A stretch of DNA of 34,167 bases from Candidatus Mediterraneibacter merdigallinarum. GTDB taxonomy: Bacteria > Bacillota > Clostridia > Lachnospirales > Lachnospiraceae. Made by a program: the position numbers and the translations under genes. Location of the stretch: positions 1 to 34,167 of the forward strand of contig DWZZ01000048.1 of assembly GCA_019117305.1 (NCBI GenBank), given 5' to 3'. Under the pieces are notes generated by a model. That model was not told the origin of the DNA, did no database searches, and was given only the letters and a program-made list of their open reading frames with translations. Of the stretch, positions 24,635 to 32,373 are shown one piece after another (within the stretch, counting starts at the first letter, position 1; each line of letters opens with the position of its first letter).

Positions 24635-24663
24635 TGTATAACATATTGAATTTTATTTGTCAA
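24635..24663 (-). promoter_or_regulatory. promoter of the MATE leader
   Basis: A perfect -35 TTGACA, a 17-bp spacer and TATACA are seen on the minus strand. The -35 overlaps the last codons of the preceding small gene. Confidence 0.8.
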
Positions 24664-24880
24664 ATGTTCCTTCCCTTACTTTATAAATCAGGTAGTCCAG
24701 AGAATCCAGACACTGCTGTTTCTCATGGATTTTTTCAAGCACTTCAAAACGGAATTTCCGCAGAATACGTACCATTTCTTCTTTTCCATCCTCTTTCCGC
24801 AGTGTCTCCAGCTGCCTCAGATTTTCTTCGTCCATCCCTGCTTTCTGCAGAAACCGGACCGTTTTATCCGGTAATGTCAT
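24653..24880 (-). CDS. small helical protein resembling a MerR effector tail (75 aa)
   Basis: AAGGAGG 6 nt before the ATG strongly supports translation from MTLPDK; the longer track version has no such signal. The product is entirely helical and charged (GMDEENLRQLETLRKEDGKEEM) and ends EKIHEKQQCLDSLDYLIYKVREG. The last phrase resembles the coiled-coil end of MerR-family regulators, but there is no DNA-binding domain. It may be a stand-alone regulator partner or the remnant of a MerR gene that acquired a new start. It has its own promoter and precedes the MATE leader, whose -35 lies in its final codons. Confidence 0.65.
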   Translation of the reverse strand: MTLPDKTVRFLQKAGMDEENLRQLETLRKEDGKEEMVRILRKFRFEVLEKIHEKQQCLDSLDYLIYKVREGTFDK

Positions 24881-24946
24881 CTCCGTCCTCCTTACCCGGA
24901 AAGTGCAAGTACATAATCCGGAAATATTTTTCCTATCTGTACTTCC

Positions 24947-24975
24947 ATTATAATCAGGCTCATATACCATGTCTA
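24947..24975 (-). promoter_or_regulatory. promoter of the 75-aa protein gene
   Basis: TAGACA, a 17-bp spacer and a consensus TATAAT lie on the minus strand, about 70 nt upstream of the start codon. Confidence 0.6.
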
Positions 24976-25080
24976 ATACCTAATATATATTTTTCGGCAT
25001 ACCTTCCGGGCATGATTTTTCAATTGTTTTCCTTCTCCTTTTCCTTCTCCGGATGCAGCAGCATCCCCACGTTTTCTCTG

Positions 25081-26661
25081 TTAACTATCCTTCTGTTTTT
25101 CTATTACCTCTCGCCCTGCCTTTACTTCTTCAAATTCTCTCTGAATCTGTTCAGAAGGCTTCGGCGTCAGCAAAGATACAACGACAATGCACAGGCAGGA
25201 GAAGAGAAATGCCGGCAGCAGCTCATAAATATCCCACAGGCCGCCCAGGGGACGAACCAGCAGATTCCATACAAAAACCATTCCGGCGCCGCCCAGCATG
25301 CCGGCAATCGCTCCGGCTCTGGTTGTTCTCTTCCAGAACAGGCTGAAGAGCATCAGCGGTCCGAACGTAGCGCCGAATCCGGCCCAGGCGAAACTTACAA
25401 TCGTAAAGATAACACTGTTCTCATCCAGCGCAATGATAATCGCCACAACCGCGATCAGAAGCAGCGTAATTCTTGAAATATTCAGTACTTCTCTGTCAGA
25501 CGCCTTTTTGCGGAACAGTCCCTGGTAAATGTTCTTCGCGAATGCGGAAGCCGCAATCAGAAGATAGGAATCCGAGGAACTGATCGTCGCCGCAAGGATG
25601 CCGGCCATTACGAATCCCGCGATCAGCGGAGGAAGCAGGTTCGTGGAAAGAAGAATAAATACGTTCTCCGCGTCTGAAGATGTTGTAAGAGCCGTCGGAT
25701 ACAGGGTTCTTCCCACCAGGCCGATAAATACTGCGATAGTAAGTGAAATCACAACCCATACCGTTGCAATACGGCGGGAACGCTTCAGTTCATCTTCGTG
25801 GCGTATTGCCATAAACCGGAGCAGTACCTGAGGAACGCCGAAATATCCCAGTCCCCACGCAAGAGCTGACGCGATGGGCAGGAATCCATAAGATGCCGCT
25901 TCTCCGAAAAGGGGCACGCCTCCGGCCGCCTGCTGCACACCGTCAACCGTCTGGGGCGAGGCAATCCCGAAGAAATCAAGAAAGCCCGGTATATCTCTGA
26001 CATTGTCTATAACAGCGCCAAGGCCGCCCGCTGAGATGGTTCCCACACAGACGATAACCCCCAGCGCAATAATCATTACCATAGCCTGCATAAAATCCGA
26101 AGCGCTCTCCGCCAGGAATCCTCCGATAATCGTGTAGATCAGCACAAATACTGCTCCGATAATCATCATGGGGATATAAGGCAGATCAAACAAAGTAGAA
26201 AACAACTTTCCGCAGGTTACAAGGCAGCTGGCCGCATACACGGTAAAAAAGATCAGAATAAATACAGCCGCTATCGTCATAATAACTTTCCGTTTCTCAT
26301 GGAAACGGTTGGAAAAATATTCCGGCAGCGTGATTGCGTTTCCTGCCTTTTCACTGTAACGGCGCAGCCGTCTGGAAACGATCAGCCAGTTTACATAGGT
26401 CCCCACTGCCAGACCGATTGCCGTCCATGCCGCGTCCGCGATTCCGCACCAGTATGCCACGCCCGGCAGTCCCATAAGCAGCCACCCTGACATATCGGAC
26501 GCCTCCGCGCTCATTGCCGTCACCCATGGTCCCAGGCTTCTGCCTCCCAGGAAATAGGCGTCCGAGCTTGCGTTTGCCTTTTTCGCAAAAGTAACTCCTA
26601 AAATAATTACCGCCGCCATGTAAATAATCATAGCAGTCAAAATCTGTAATGTATCTCCCAT
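25081..26661 (-). CDS. putP: PutP-type sodium/solute symporter (proline permease)
   Basis: This member of the SSS family takes up proline (or a related solute) with Na+. It has 526 residues and 13 expected helices. Diagnostic phrases are ASSDAYFLGGRSLGPWVTAMSAEASDMSGWLLMGLPG at the first helices and GLGYFGVPQVLLRFMAI in the middle. MAGILAATISSSDSYLLIAASA carries the Na2-site Ser/Thr residues. AAAGGA is 9 nt before the chosen ATG; the track's 29 extra residues come from the leader. The gene stands alone behind a strong promoter and a leader with palindromes, so regulation by an osmotic or nitrogen signal is plausible but unproven. Confidence 0.92.
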   Translation of the reverse strand: MGDTLQILTAMIIYMAAVIILGVTFAKKANASSDAYFLGGRSLGPWVTAMSAEASDMSGWLLMGLPGVAYWCGIADAAWTAIGLAVGTYVNWLIVSRRLRRYSEKAGNAITLPEYFSNRFHEKRKVIMTIAAVFILIFFTVYAASCLVTCGKLFSTLFDLPYIPMMIIGAVFVLIYTIIGGFLAESASDFMQAMVMIIALGVIVCVGTISAGGLGAVIDNVRDIPGFLDFFGIASPQTVDGVQQAAGGVPLFGEAASYGFLPIASALAWGLGYFGVPQVLLRFMAIRHEDELKRSRRIATVWVVISLTIAVFIGLVGRTLYPTALTTSSDAENVFILLSTNLLPPLIAGFVMAGILAATISSSDSYLLIAASAFAKNIYQGLFRKKASDREVLNISRITLLLIAVVAIIIALDENSVIFTIVSFAWAGFGATFGPLMLFSLFWKRTTRAGAIAGMLGGAGMVFVWNLLVRPLGGLWDIYELLPAFLFSCLCIVVVSLLTPKPSEQIQREFEEVKAGREVIEKQKDS

Positions 26662-26687
26662 TCCATAGTATCCTTTCTGTTTTTCAT

Positions 26688-26705
26688 ACCGGTACAGACC
26701 GGTAC
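26688..26705 (-). repeat. ACCGGTAC direct repeat in the putP leader
   Basis: Two ACCGGTAC units are separated by AG, a 10-bp step; each includes the palindrome ACCGGT. They lie just upstream of the putP Shine-Dalgarno and could be a protein site on one face of the helix or a leader element. Confidence 0.45.
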
Positions 26706-26749
26706 TTTTTCCTGTGTCTGTTCTGAGAAAAGCTGATCTCTGAAACATT

Positions 26750-26800
26750 TTCCATACACAATATGGAATTGATTATAAACAAATTATAAAATTTTGGCAA
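26750..26800 (-). promoter_or_regulatory. putP promoter with start-site palindrome
   Basis: TTGCCA, a 17-bp AT-rich spacer and consensus TATAAT form a strong promoter. TTCCATA-cacaa-TATGGAA, a perfect 7-bp inverted repeat, covers the predicted transcription start, the position of a classic repressor site. Confidence 0.7.
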
Positions 26801-26823
26801 TCTTTTTCTGCCGTCCTTCCTGT

Positions 26824-27576
26824 TTATATCCTGAAAACCTGCTGCGACAGTTCCTGTTCCAGATTATTTTCTGAAAACCGGAAAATCAGATCTTCCCCCT
26901 GAAACCAGGCCAGATCCGCAGTAAGCCGCAGAACCTGCCGCAGGTTCTCTTCCGCTTCTGCAGTATATTTTTTTCTATTCCTCCGCTGTTTTCCTGCATC
27001 TGATAAAGCGCCCGCAGCAGTTCGTTACACTGTTCATCCTCTTCAATATCCATACTGTACATTTCCCGGCTCCCGGCCTTTTCTTTTCCGTAATTCTCTG
27101 TTCTGCCGCCTCCCTGCTTCCAGTAAACCCGAACGGAAGAAGCTGTCTGCAGCAGTCCGGAAACCAGTGCCTGAAGAAGGGTATAAAAGGCATCCCGGGC
27201 AGATTCCGTGTTATTCTTTCCTTCTGTCAGATCCAGAAAAAGAACAGCCCTGCCTTTCGTCTCTTCCTCATAATTATTCCCCGGCAGAGAAAAAGTCTGC
27301 ATATCCTTTTCTTCCATCTTTCTTTTTCCGGAGAAAAGCGAAAGATAATCAAATACCCGGAGCTCTTCTGTGCAGTAGGATATAATTCCGCAATGTTCCC
27401 GTCTGTCCTGAACGGAAAGTATATGCTCACCGCAGTCACTGCTTCCATATACTTTTCTCTTTTTCATAACTTTCCCATTCCGGGAAAGATGAAGCAGCAC
27501 TGCAAATCTGGCGGCCGGAAGCCTTCCCTGATTCTGCACTTTCAAAATCCAGGTAAATGGTTCTCTGACATAAGAA
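26824..27576 (-). pseudogene. DUF58-family gene, 5'-truncated and frameshifted
   Basis: The sequence matches the inner part of DUF58 proteins (usually encoded with MoxR ATPases): EPFTWILKVQNQGRLPA, then CGIISYCTEELRVFDYLSLFS and a VWA-like stretch beginning RAVLFLDLTEG. The N-terminal membrane helices are missing; homology begins abruptly at the border of the conjugative-element debris. Near the C-terminus the frame breaks at an A7 run. One extra A, or a -1 slip, restores a coherent end (EENLRQVLRLTADLAWFQGE, ending SQQVFRI). No MoxR or transglutaminase partner lies nearby. Confidence 0.7.
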
Positions 27577-27779
27577 AACATTGAAAAATGCGATAAAATC
27601 AATGTTTTTGGGCATGAGCAAGCGTTTGGTGTTGTGAAAAATTGAATAAAACCGCAACAAAGGACAGGGTTTTCTCTAAATCGTGTCCTTTTGCTTTGTC
27701 TGGAAATAGAGATAGCCGTAGTTTCTGAAATTTAGAACCTGCGGCTTTTTTCATGTCCACGGAAAGGAGCTGATAGCTG

Positions 27780-27815
27780 ATGGCAGTATTCCGAGTAGAA
27801 CGCAACAAAGGTTAG
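27780..27815 (+). pseudogene. first 11 codons of an ICE replication initiator gene
   Basis: GGAAAGGAGCTGATAGCTG leads into an ATG coding MAVFRVERNKG and then a stop. This opening is characteristic of the helix-turn-helix replication initiator proteins (RepA-like) of Tn1549-type elements. The rest of the gene is gone, replaced by the tail of DUF6050 on the other strand. The leader upstream (a GCGGCTTTTTT hairpin tail) also looks element-derived. Confidence 0.5.
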
Positions 27816-28117
27816 CCATATTTGAACAGATAGAATACCGCGCAAGCCAGCCGCCAGATCAGGACAACGCCGCCGATCAGTCCGCCTACAATGAAGTTGA
27901 CCGCCCAGATTCCCACCGTTCCGGCTATGTCATAATTACGGGGAACCAGCCAGAGGAACATTCTGCGGATACCAAAAGGAATCCCGCATAATATCCACAG
28001 CAGCACATAGTTGATGGTTCCGTTTTCTTCCGTGCAGACTGGACGGAACAGGAAAAAGAGGAATACAGCCAGCACCACTTTTTGAAGGAAGTTTTTCAGG
28101 ATTTCTTTTCTCTCCAT
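27812..28117 (-). CDS. DUF6050 family membrane protein
   Basis: This 101-residue small membrane protein starts at MERKEI with AGGTG 7 nt upstream. It matches the DUF6050 pattern of ICE-borne proteins: a first helix (VVLAVFLFFLFRP), the phrase LLWILCGIPFGIRRM, and a last helix NFIVGGLIGGVVLIWRLACAV. The function is unknown. Its C-terminus ends a few residues earlier than I would expect, exactly at the junction with the replication-initiator remnant, so the natural tail may be missing. It is encoded 18 nt after the broken AbiEii gene. Confidence 0.75.
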   Translation of the reverse strand: MERKEILKNFLQKVVLAVFLFFLFRPVCTEENGTINYVLLWILCGIPFGIRRMFLWLVPRNYDIAGTVGIWAVNFIVGGLIGGVVLIWRLACAVFYLFKYG

Positions 28118-28134
28118 TTCGTTCACCTCTCTTG

Positions 28135-28849
28135 CTAAAAATTCATTTTCTCTGTAAACTCTTTTACGGTTTCCATGATAGCAGGATATGTAATCTCTCT
28201 TGCATATAAATTTTGTGCCTGATACCTTTTCCATAAATCCCGCAGGACGGTTGATTCTTCCAATGCCAGCAGAATCCGTTTCGTGTCCTGCAGAACGGAC
28301 AAGGAATCTCTTTTTTCGCTGTGGCAAGCACCGCCTGTTTTAGAAGGTTCCAGTCTGCATTTTCCCGGTATAGCCGGTACAGAAGGTGTAAATCATAAAA
28401 ATCTCTTGCCCGCGTATTTCCTACATTTCTTCGGATGATCGTTTCGTATTTTTCCGCCAGTATGGTTTCCTGTGTGTAGGCTTTCACCATTACCCGGCGT
28501 TCATCAAACAGGAAGGGATAGGAAAATTGAATTTCTTTTGGTGTAATTTCGTCACCGGTTGTACAGGCTGATCCAGAATTTCGCTGATCGCTTTCCGTAT
28601 GCTCTGTTCATCCATTGGTAAGCCTTTTACGGTTGTGTCCATATCCATTGTCGTCCGTTCCGCTACGCCGAGGATGGCGGAAATCAACAGCCCGCCTTTT
28701 AAAATAAATCTGTCCTTGTACGGAGAAACAGAAAGCCGTTCAATGATACGTTCAAACATAAAAATCTGCAGGATTTCCTGTGCATGGATTCCTTTCTTCT
28801 TTGCCAGATTGCGAATGGCTCCTTTTAGTTGTTCTGGTGTTTTCATCAT
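28135..28849 (-). pseudogene. AbiEii-type nucleotidyltransferase toxin gene, internally deleted and frameshifted
   Basis: The N-terminal part is intact: RFILKGGLLISAILGVAERTTMDMD carries the KGG and DxD nucleotidyltransferase motifs. After RKAISEIL the frame jumps, and the expected ~60-80 middle residues are gone. A second frame resumes with TTGDEITPKEIQFSYPFLF and YTQETILAEKYETIIRRN. A second break, an A6 run where A7 is needed, precedes the tail (RDSLSVLQDTKRILLALEES, ending EKMNF). With the core deleted the toxin should be inactive. Its ATG overlaps the AbiEi stop by four bases, as in intact AbiE operons. Confidence 0.85.
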
Positions 28850-29439
28850 AATATCTCCATATACTCTTGTACTTTTTCCTCAATGTGAAATTTCCTGGCA
28901 TATTCCATCAAGCGGATGTTGTCACGCTCTTTGGAAGCAAAATATCCTTTTATCGCTTGGCTAAAAACCTGTGGGTCTGTCTGTTTGCGGCTCCGTATCA
29001 TATCACAGATACACCGTTCTCTGTCATAGACCATGATTTTTCCGCCTTGCGGTGAGACCATCTCCATCATTCCAATGCTCCATAAGGACGGCTTGATCCG
29101 GTGGAACTCTACATGAAATAATTCTTCCTTTAGATAAAATACATTATAGGTCTTTGGCACTGTCATGGAAACCATCTGTGGAAAACGGTCAGACAGGCCA
29201 TGAAAATATAATGCTGTTCCATAAGAGAAAACCCCTTTTTTACATCTGATCTGCAGCAATACAAATTCGTCATTGATACTGTCCGCAAAGGAATAGATTC
29301 CCCGGCTTTCCCGGATCAGACTGCCTTCATCCAGATATTTTTTGAGCTGTTCCCGGCGAATCCCTGCGCTGGTTACGTCTTTCGTATATAGATAGCCATT
29401 TTCTCTGACAAGCTTTTTCAAAAAATCTAAATCGGTCAT
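28846..29439 (-). CDS. AbiEi family antitoxin, winged-helix regulator
   Basis: This is the antitoxin and repressor of the type IV AbiE toxin-antitoxin/phage-defence system, 197 residues. The N-terminal winged helix begins at MTDLDFLKKLV and includes YTKDVTSAGIRREQLKKYLDEG and SRGIYSFAD. The C-terminal antitoxin domain includes YGTALYFHGLSDRFPQ and the YDRERCICDMIRSRKQ segment. AGAGAGGTGA precedes the ATG; the longer track version has no signal. The gene is complete while its toxin partner is broken, so it is an orphan antitoxin. An inverted repeat in its promoter region is the likely autoregulatory site. Confidence 0.9.
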   Translation of the reverse strand: MTDLDFLKKLVRENGYLYTKDVTSAGIRREQLKKYLDEGSLIRESRGIYSFADSINDEFVLLQIRCKKGVFSYGTALYFHGLSDRFPQMVSMTVPKTYNVFYLKEELFHVEFHRIKPSLWSIGMMEMVSPQGGKIMVYDRERCICDMIRSRKQTDPQVFSQAIKGYFASKERDNIRLMEYARKFHIEEKVQEYMEIL

Positions 29440-29461
29440 AACATCACCTCTCTTGTTATAG

Positions 29462-29491
29462 CTTGACACCATTATATCATACGGTATCAAG
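29462..29491 (-). promoter_or_regulatory. AbiE promoter palindrome
   Basis: CTTGACACC and GGTATCAAG (8 of 9 positions pair) flank a 12-bp core containing the TATAAT -10 on the minus strand. AbiEi antitoxins are known to repress their own promoter through inverted repeats, and this dyad is placed for that. Confidence 0.6.
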
Positions 29492-29546
29492 TTTGTACGT
29501 ATCCTTGATGGTTTTATTATGGCCGATTTTTGCGGATTTATACCTG

Positions 29547-29663
29547 TCAAATCTGGATAGAAGATTCTTTTTCTTTGCCCCGGTCTTTGTCCGGTTCCGG
29601 CCGGATGAGCTGTTCCAGATTTGCCCGGACAGTTTCATGCTGCCGGACTTTCTGATTCAGTTT
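29547..29663 (-). pseudogene. C-terminal remnant of a conjugative-element coiled-coil protein
   Basis: About 38 codons in one frame read KLNQKVRQHETVRANLEQL, continue with a charged PEPDKDRGKEKE segment and stop. This looks like the tail of a relaxase or other transfer protein of the element. It begins within the last codons of the truncated activase, which marks the border between chromosome and element. The family is not certain. Confidence 0.35.
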
Positions 29664-31231
29664 CCGGTACGGGTAACCTCTTTCCCGATATATTCTTCCA
29701 GAGCCCTGAGCACCGCGTCATTTTCAAATGTTCCTCCCTGTACCACAATCCGGTCTCCCAGGGAATCTACGTTGGAAAGACGCACAACCTTTGTAAATAC
29801 GTTTTCAATAATCGATCTGCACAGGCCTGCCATAATATCTTCCGCACGTCTGCCGTTTCTCTGTTCCGTAATAATACTGCTGTTCATAAATACCGTACAC
29901 CGGCTTCCCAGCACTGCGGGATGCCGGGACGAAAATGCCGCGTCCGCGATCTTGTCCACCGGAATATGCAGGGAAGACGCAAAGTTTTCAAGGAAAGATC
30001 CGCAGCCGGTAGTGCCTGCCGCGATAATATGAAGCCTGCTTCCCGCCTTTCTGTAGCGTTCTCTCATATCAATGAGCGCACGGCGGGCAACCGCAAGGGG
30101 CGAACCTTCATTCGGCGCGTAAAACGTATCCAGGATCTCTCCGTCTTCTCCAAGCAGGACAAATTTTGTAGTCGTGCTTCCGGAATCAATTCCCAGCCAT
30201 GCGGAGATGTCCTTGTTTTTTCAATTCCGGCATGGCGGGGTTCTGTTTTTTTATGTCTTCTGCAGAACTCGTGCCGCTCTTCTTCCGAGGCAAAAAGCGG
30301 CGCGGCCTCTTCTCTGCTGTTCTCTGTTATGACGGACTTTTTCTCATTCAGAATCTGAAGCAGCTTTTCCGCCGTACAGTCTTTTCTCCGCGCAGGAATA
30401 TTTACGGCGGAGACTGCCGCGCCGTAAGCAATCATCAGCTCAGAATGAGGCGGAACCAGGATATCCTGTTCCGAAAGGTTCAGCCGGCCGGCAAACACCT
30501 TGACCAGAACAGGGTTAAATGTAAGAGGACCGCCTTCAAAGGCTACCGGCGGTTTGATCTCAAGCCCCTGTGCCAGACCTCCTATGGTCTGTTTCGCAAT
30601 AGCATGAAAGGCAGATAAAGCCAGATCCGCTTTTGAAATCCCCTGATTCAGCAGCGGCTGAATATCCGTCTTCGCATAGACACCGCACCTTCCGGAAATG
30701 TCATAGACACATTTTCCCTCTGCCGCAAGGGAATTAAACTCTTCCACCGGTACTTTCAGAACAGAAGCAATTTCATCAATAAATGCGCCGGTTCCCCCGG
30801 CGCAGCTTCCATTCATCCTCATATCGGCTACATTTAATGCTCCTGTGTTCTCATCCTCCCGGAAAAAAAATCATCTTAGCATCCTGTCCTCCCAGTTCAA
30901 TGGCTGTACCGATATTTTCATACTGACTTTTCAGAGCCTCCGCATTTGCAGCTACCTCCTGAATAAACGGAACCCCCAGCTGCTCTGCTATGGGCTTTGC
31001 TCCGGAACCGGTCATGCCCACTCGAAACAGAGTGTGGGGGAATTGATTTTTTAACTGCTCCAGCACGTAAATCACACTTTGTACCTGATCCGCCTGGTGC
31101 CTTCTGTAATCAGAATAAAGAATTCTGCCGTCACACGGATCCACTACCGTAACCTTCGTTGTGGTAGATCCGATGTCAATGCCTGCTGTCAGATTTTTAC
31201 AATCCGCAGCTCTTCTCTTTTCATTTGTCAC
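29660..31231 (-). pseudogene. 2-hydroxyacyl-CoA dehydratase activase (BadF/HgdC type), frameshifted and 3'-truncated
   Basis: This is a large fusion-type activase with two ASKHA ATPase domains. Domain one: AGIDIGSTTTKVTVVD and ELGGQDAKM, then, in another frame, MNGSCAGGTGAFIDEIA with the [4Fe-4S]-ligand region and SGRCGVYAKTDIQ. Domain two, in a third frame: LGIDSGSTTTKFVLLG, AAGTTGCG and VVQGGTFEND. A T8 run where T7 is expected breaks the frame in domain one, and an A6 where A7 is expected breaks it before domain two. The gene ends at GKEVTRTGN against the element remnant; the following half of the usual ~1400-residue protein is absent. The start (GTG) is uncertain. Confidence 0.85.
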
Positions 31232-31404
31232 TTTATCACTTACTTTCTCTTCGGTTATCTCTGTAAAAGGGAAACCCTTTGCAACTATTTTACTACCGCT
31301 TTTGCCGAATTTACAACCGCGGATCTTTTTTTTTCGAATATGACGGATAGTCGGCCTGAAATTGTCCTTTTTACATGCATATTGCTCATTACGCTGTTTT
31401 CTTT

Positions 31405-31638
31405 TTATTCGTCAAACTCCAATGTCAGATACTTGAAACGTTCGTCATGCCATTTTTTTACAACCTTTCCGGATCTGGTTTTCAGCCGTTCACGGTTCGT
31501 GAAATTGCCGCTGGCCCCATAGGCGTGTTCAAGCATGTACCAGTAGGATGTGGGAAGTTTGTTTTCCTCCACCTGCAAAATATCGCCGATCTCACAGCAG
31601 TCCGGCGTCTCAGTAGTAAAGTCCATTAATCTTGCCAT
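31405..31638 (-). CDS. uncharacterised 77-aa protein
   Basis: I do not recognise the family. The product is soluble and mixed in charge, with an adjacent Cys pair (TPDCCEIGDI), an aromatic patch (SYWYMLEHAYG) and a basic C-terminal half (RERLKTRSGKVVKKWHDERF). GGAG precedes the ATG at 10 nt. It follows the acetyltransferase gene on the same strand with a possible 14-codon ORF between them, so a small operon is possible. The well-formed composition and ribosome binding site argue for a real gene. Confidence 0.6.
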   Translation of the reverse strand: MARLMDFTTETPDCCEIGDILQVEENKLPTSYWYMLEHAYGASGNFTNRERLKTRSGKVVKKWHDERFKYLTLEFDE

Positions 31639-31644
31639 AATTTC

Positions 31645-31689
31645 TCAGCTCCCTGCTTTTATATTGTAAGTACTCTGCTGTTTCTGCAT
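31645..31689 (-). CDS. possible 14-aa leader peptide
   Basis: GGGAGG lies 7 nt before an ATG that opens a 14-codon frame (MQKQQSTYNIKAGS) and ends 6 nt before the next gene's ATG. Its last codons contain the Shine-Dalgarno of that gene. It could couple translation, or be a chance ORF. Confidence 0.3.
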   Translation of the reverse strand: MQKQQSTYNIKAGS

Positions 31690-31709
31690 GCTATAACCTC
31701 CCTGTTTCT

Positions 31710-32270
31710 TTACTTTAAGCCAAACTCTACAGGGGGCTGGGCACTGCAGTGCTCCCCGATTATTTTTTCCATCCAGATCATGTGATACCAGTTTCCAAAT
31801 TTATACCCGCATTTATGAAATTCTCCCACTTTTACAAAGCCCAGATGCGCATGGAACTCTGCGCTGTTTCTGTTGAGATACCGGTCTTCCTTTTCCGGAT
31901 ACCCGATGCAGGCATACAGGTTCAGTATGCCCGTTTTTTTGAGTCTGCTCTCCAGCGCTTCATAGATTTTTCTCCCCAGTCCGCATTTCCGTGCATTGCG
32001 GTCAAGATAAACCGTCAGCTCGCATGACCAGTCGTAGGCGGCGCGTCCTACAAACGGTCCTGCATAAGCATAGCCTTCAATTACTCCGTCCCTTTCAATA
32101 ACCAAGTATGGATACCGTGCCTTCGTCTTCTTTATCCGTTCCTCAAACTCCGCTAAAGATGGAACTTCATATTCAAAAGTGATTGCTGTTTTCTTTACAT
32201 AATATGCATATATTTCCAACAGCCGCGCCGCATCTTCCAGCTGCGCGTCTCTGATTATGATGTGATTCAT
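31710..32270 (-). CDS. GNAT N-acetyltransferase (phosphinothricin acetyltransferase-like)
   Basis: This acetyl-CoA-dependent acetyltransferase of 186 residues belongs to the PAT/YncA branch. Typical phrases are IRDAQLEDAARLLEIYAYYV at the N-terminus, TAITFEYEVPS, GYAYAGPFVGRAAYDWSCE and the acetyl-CoA loop RKCGLGRKIYEALE. The C-terminus has NSAEFHAHLGFVKVGEFHKCGYKFG. Natural substrates of this branch include methionine sulfone/sulfoximine and other amino-acid analogues; resistance to an antibiotic should not be assumed. GGAGG lies 6 nt upstream of the ATG, behind its own promoter. Confidence 0.92.
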   Translation of the reverse strand: MNHIIIRDAQLEDAARLLEIYAYYVKKTAITFEYEVPSLAEFEERIKKTKARYPYLVIERDGVIEGYAYAGPFVGRAAYDWSCELTVYLDRNARKCGLGRKIYEALESRLKKTGILNLYACIGYPEKEDRYLNRNSAEFHAHLGFVKVGEFHKCGYKFGNWYHMIWMEKIIGEHCSAQPPVEFGLK

Positions 32271-32305
32271 TTTAATCCTCCGGTCTGGACAATGTGATTT
32301 CCTAA

Positions 32306-32334
32306 ATTATAACAGCTGTCATCCCCGGTTACAA
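32306..32334 (-). promoter_or_regulatory. promoter of the GNAT gene
   Basis: TTGTAA, a 17-bp spacer and consensus TATAAT lie on the minus strand about 36 nt before the start codon. Confidence 0.7.
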
Positions 32335-32373
32335 CATCTCTTCAGAAAGCACAGCGGAATATTAACATCAGTT

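Larger units (their letters stand above)
27580..29665. mobile_element. remnant of a Tn1549-like integrative conjugative element
   Basis: The segment contains several pieces that travel together on such elements in Clostridia: a replication-initiator start codon with leader, a DUF6050 membrane protein, an AbiEi/AbiEii pair and the tail of a coiled-coil transfer protein. Integrase, conjugation and relaxase cores are absent. Truncated, unrelated chromosomal genes lie on both sides (DUF58 left, activase right), so host DNA was lost with or after the insertion. An 11-bp direct repeat, CGCAACAAAGG, occurs at 27653 and 27801. Borders are estimated from where homology changes. Confidence 0.65.

Noticed and set aside
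24538-25476. 312-codon plus-strand ORF over the 75-aa gene and PutP 3' end
   Set aside because: Low-complexity shadow frame running antisense to PutP and the structured leader.
27653-27811. CGCAACAAAGG direct repeats as element att sites
   Set aside because: Both copies lie inside element-derived sequence only 148 bp apart, and one is part of the initiator coding start; not flanking repeats.
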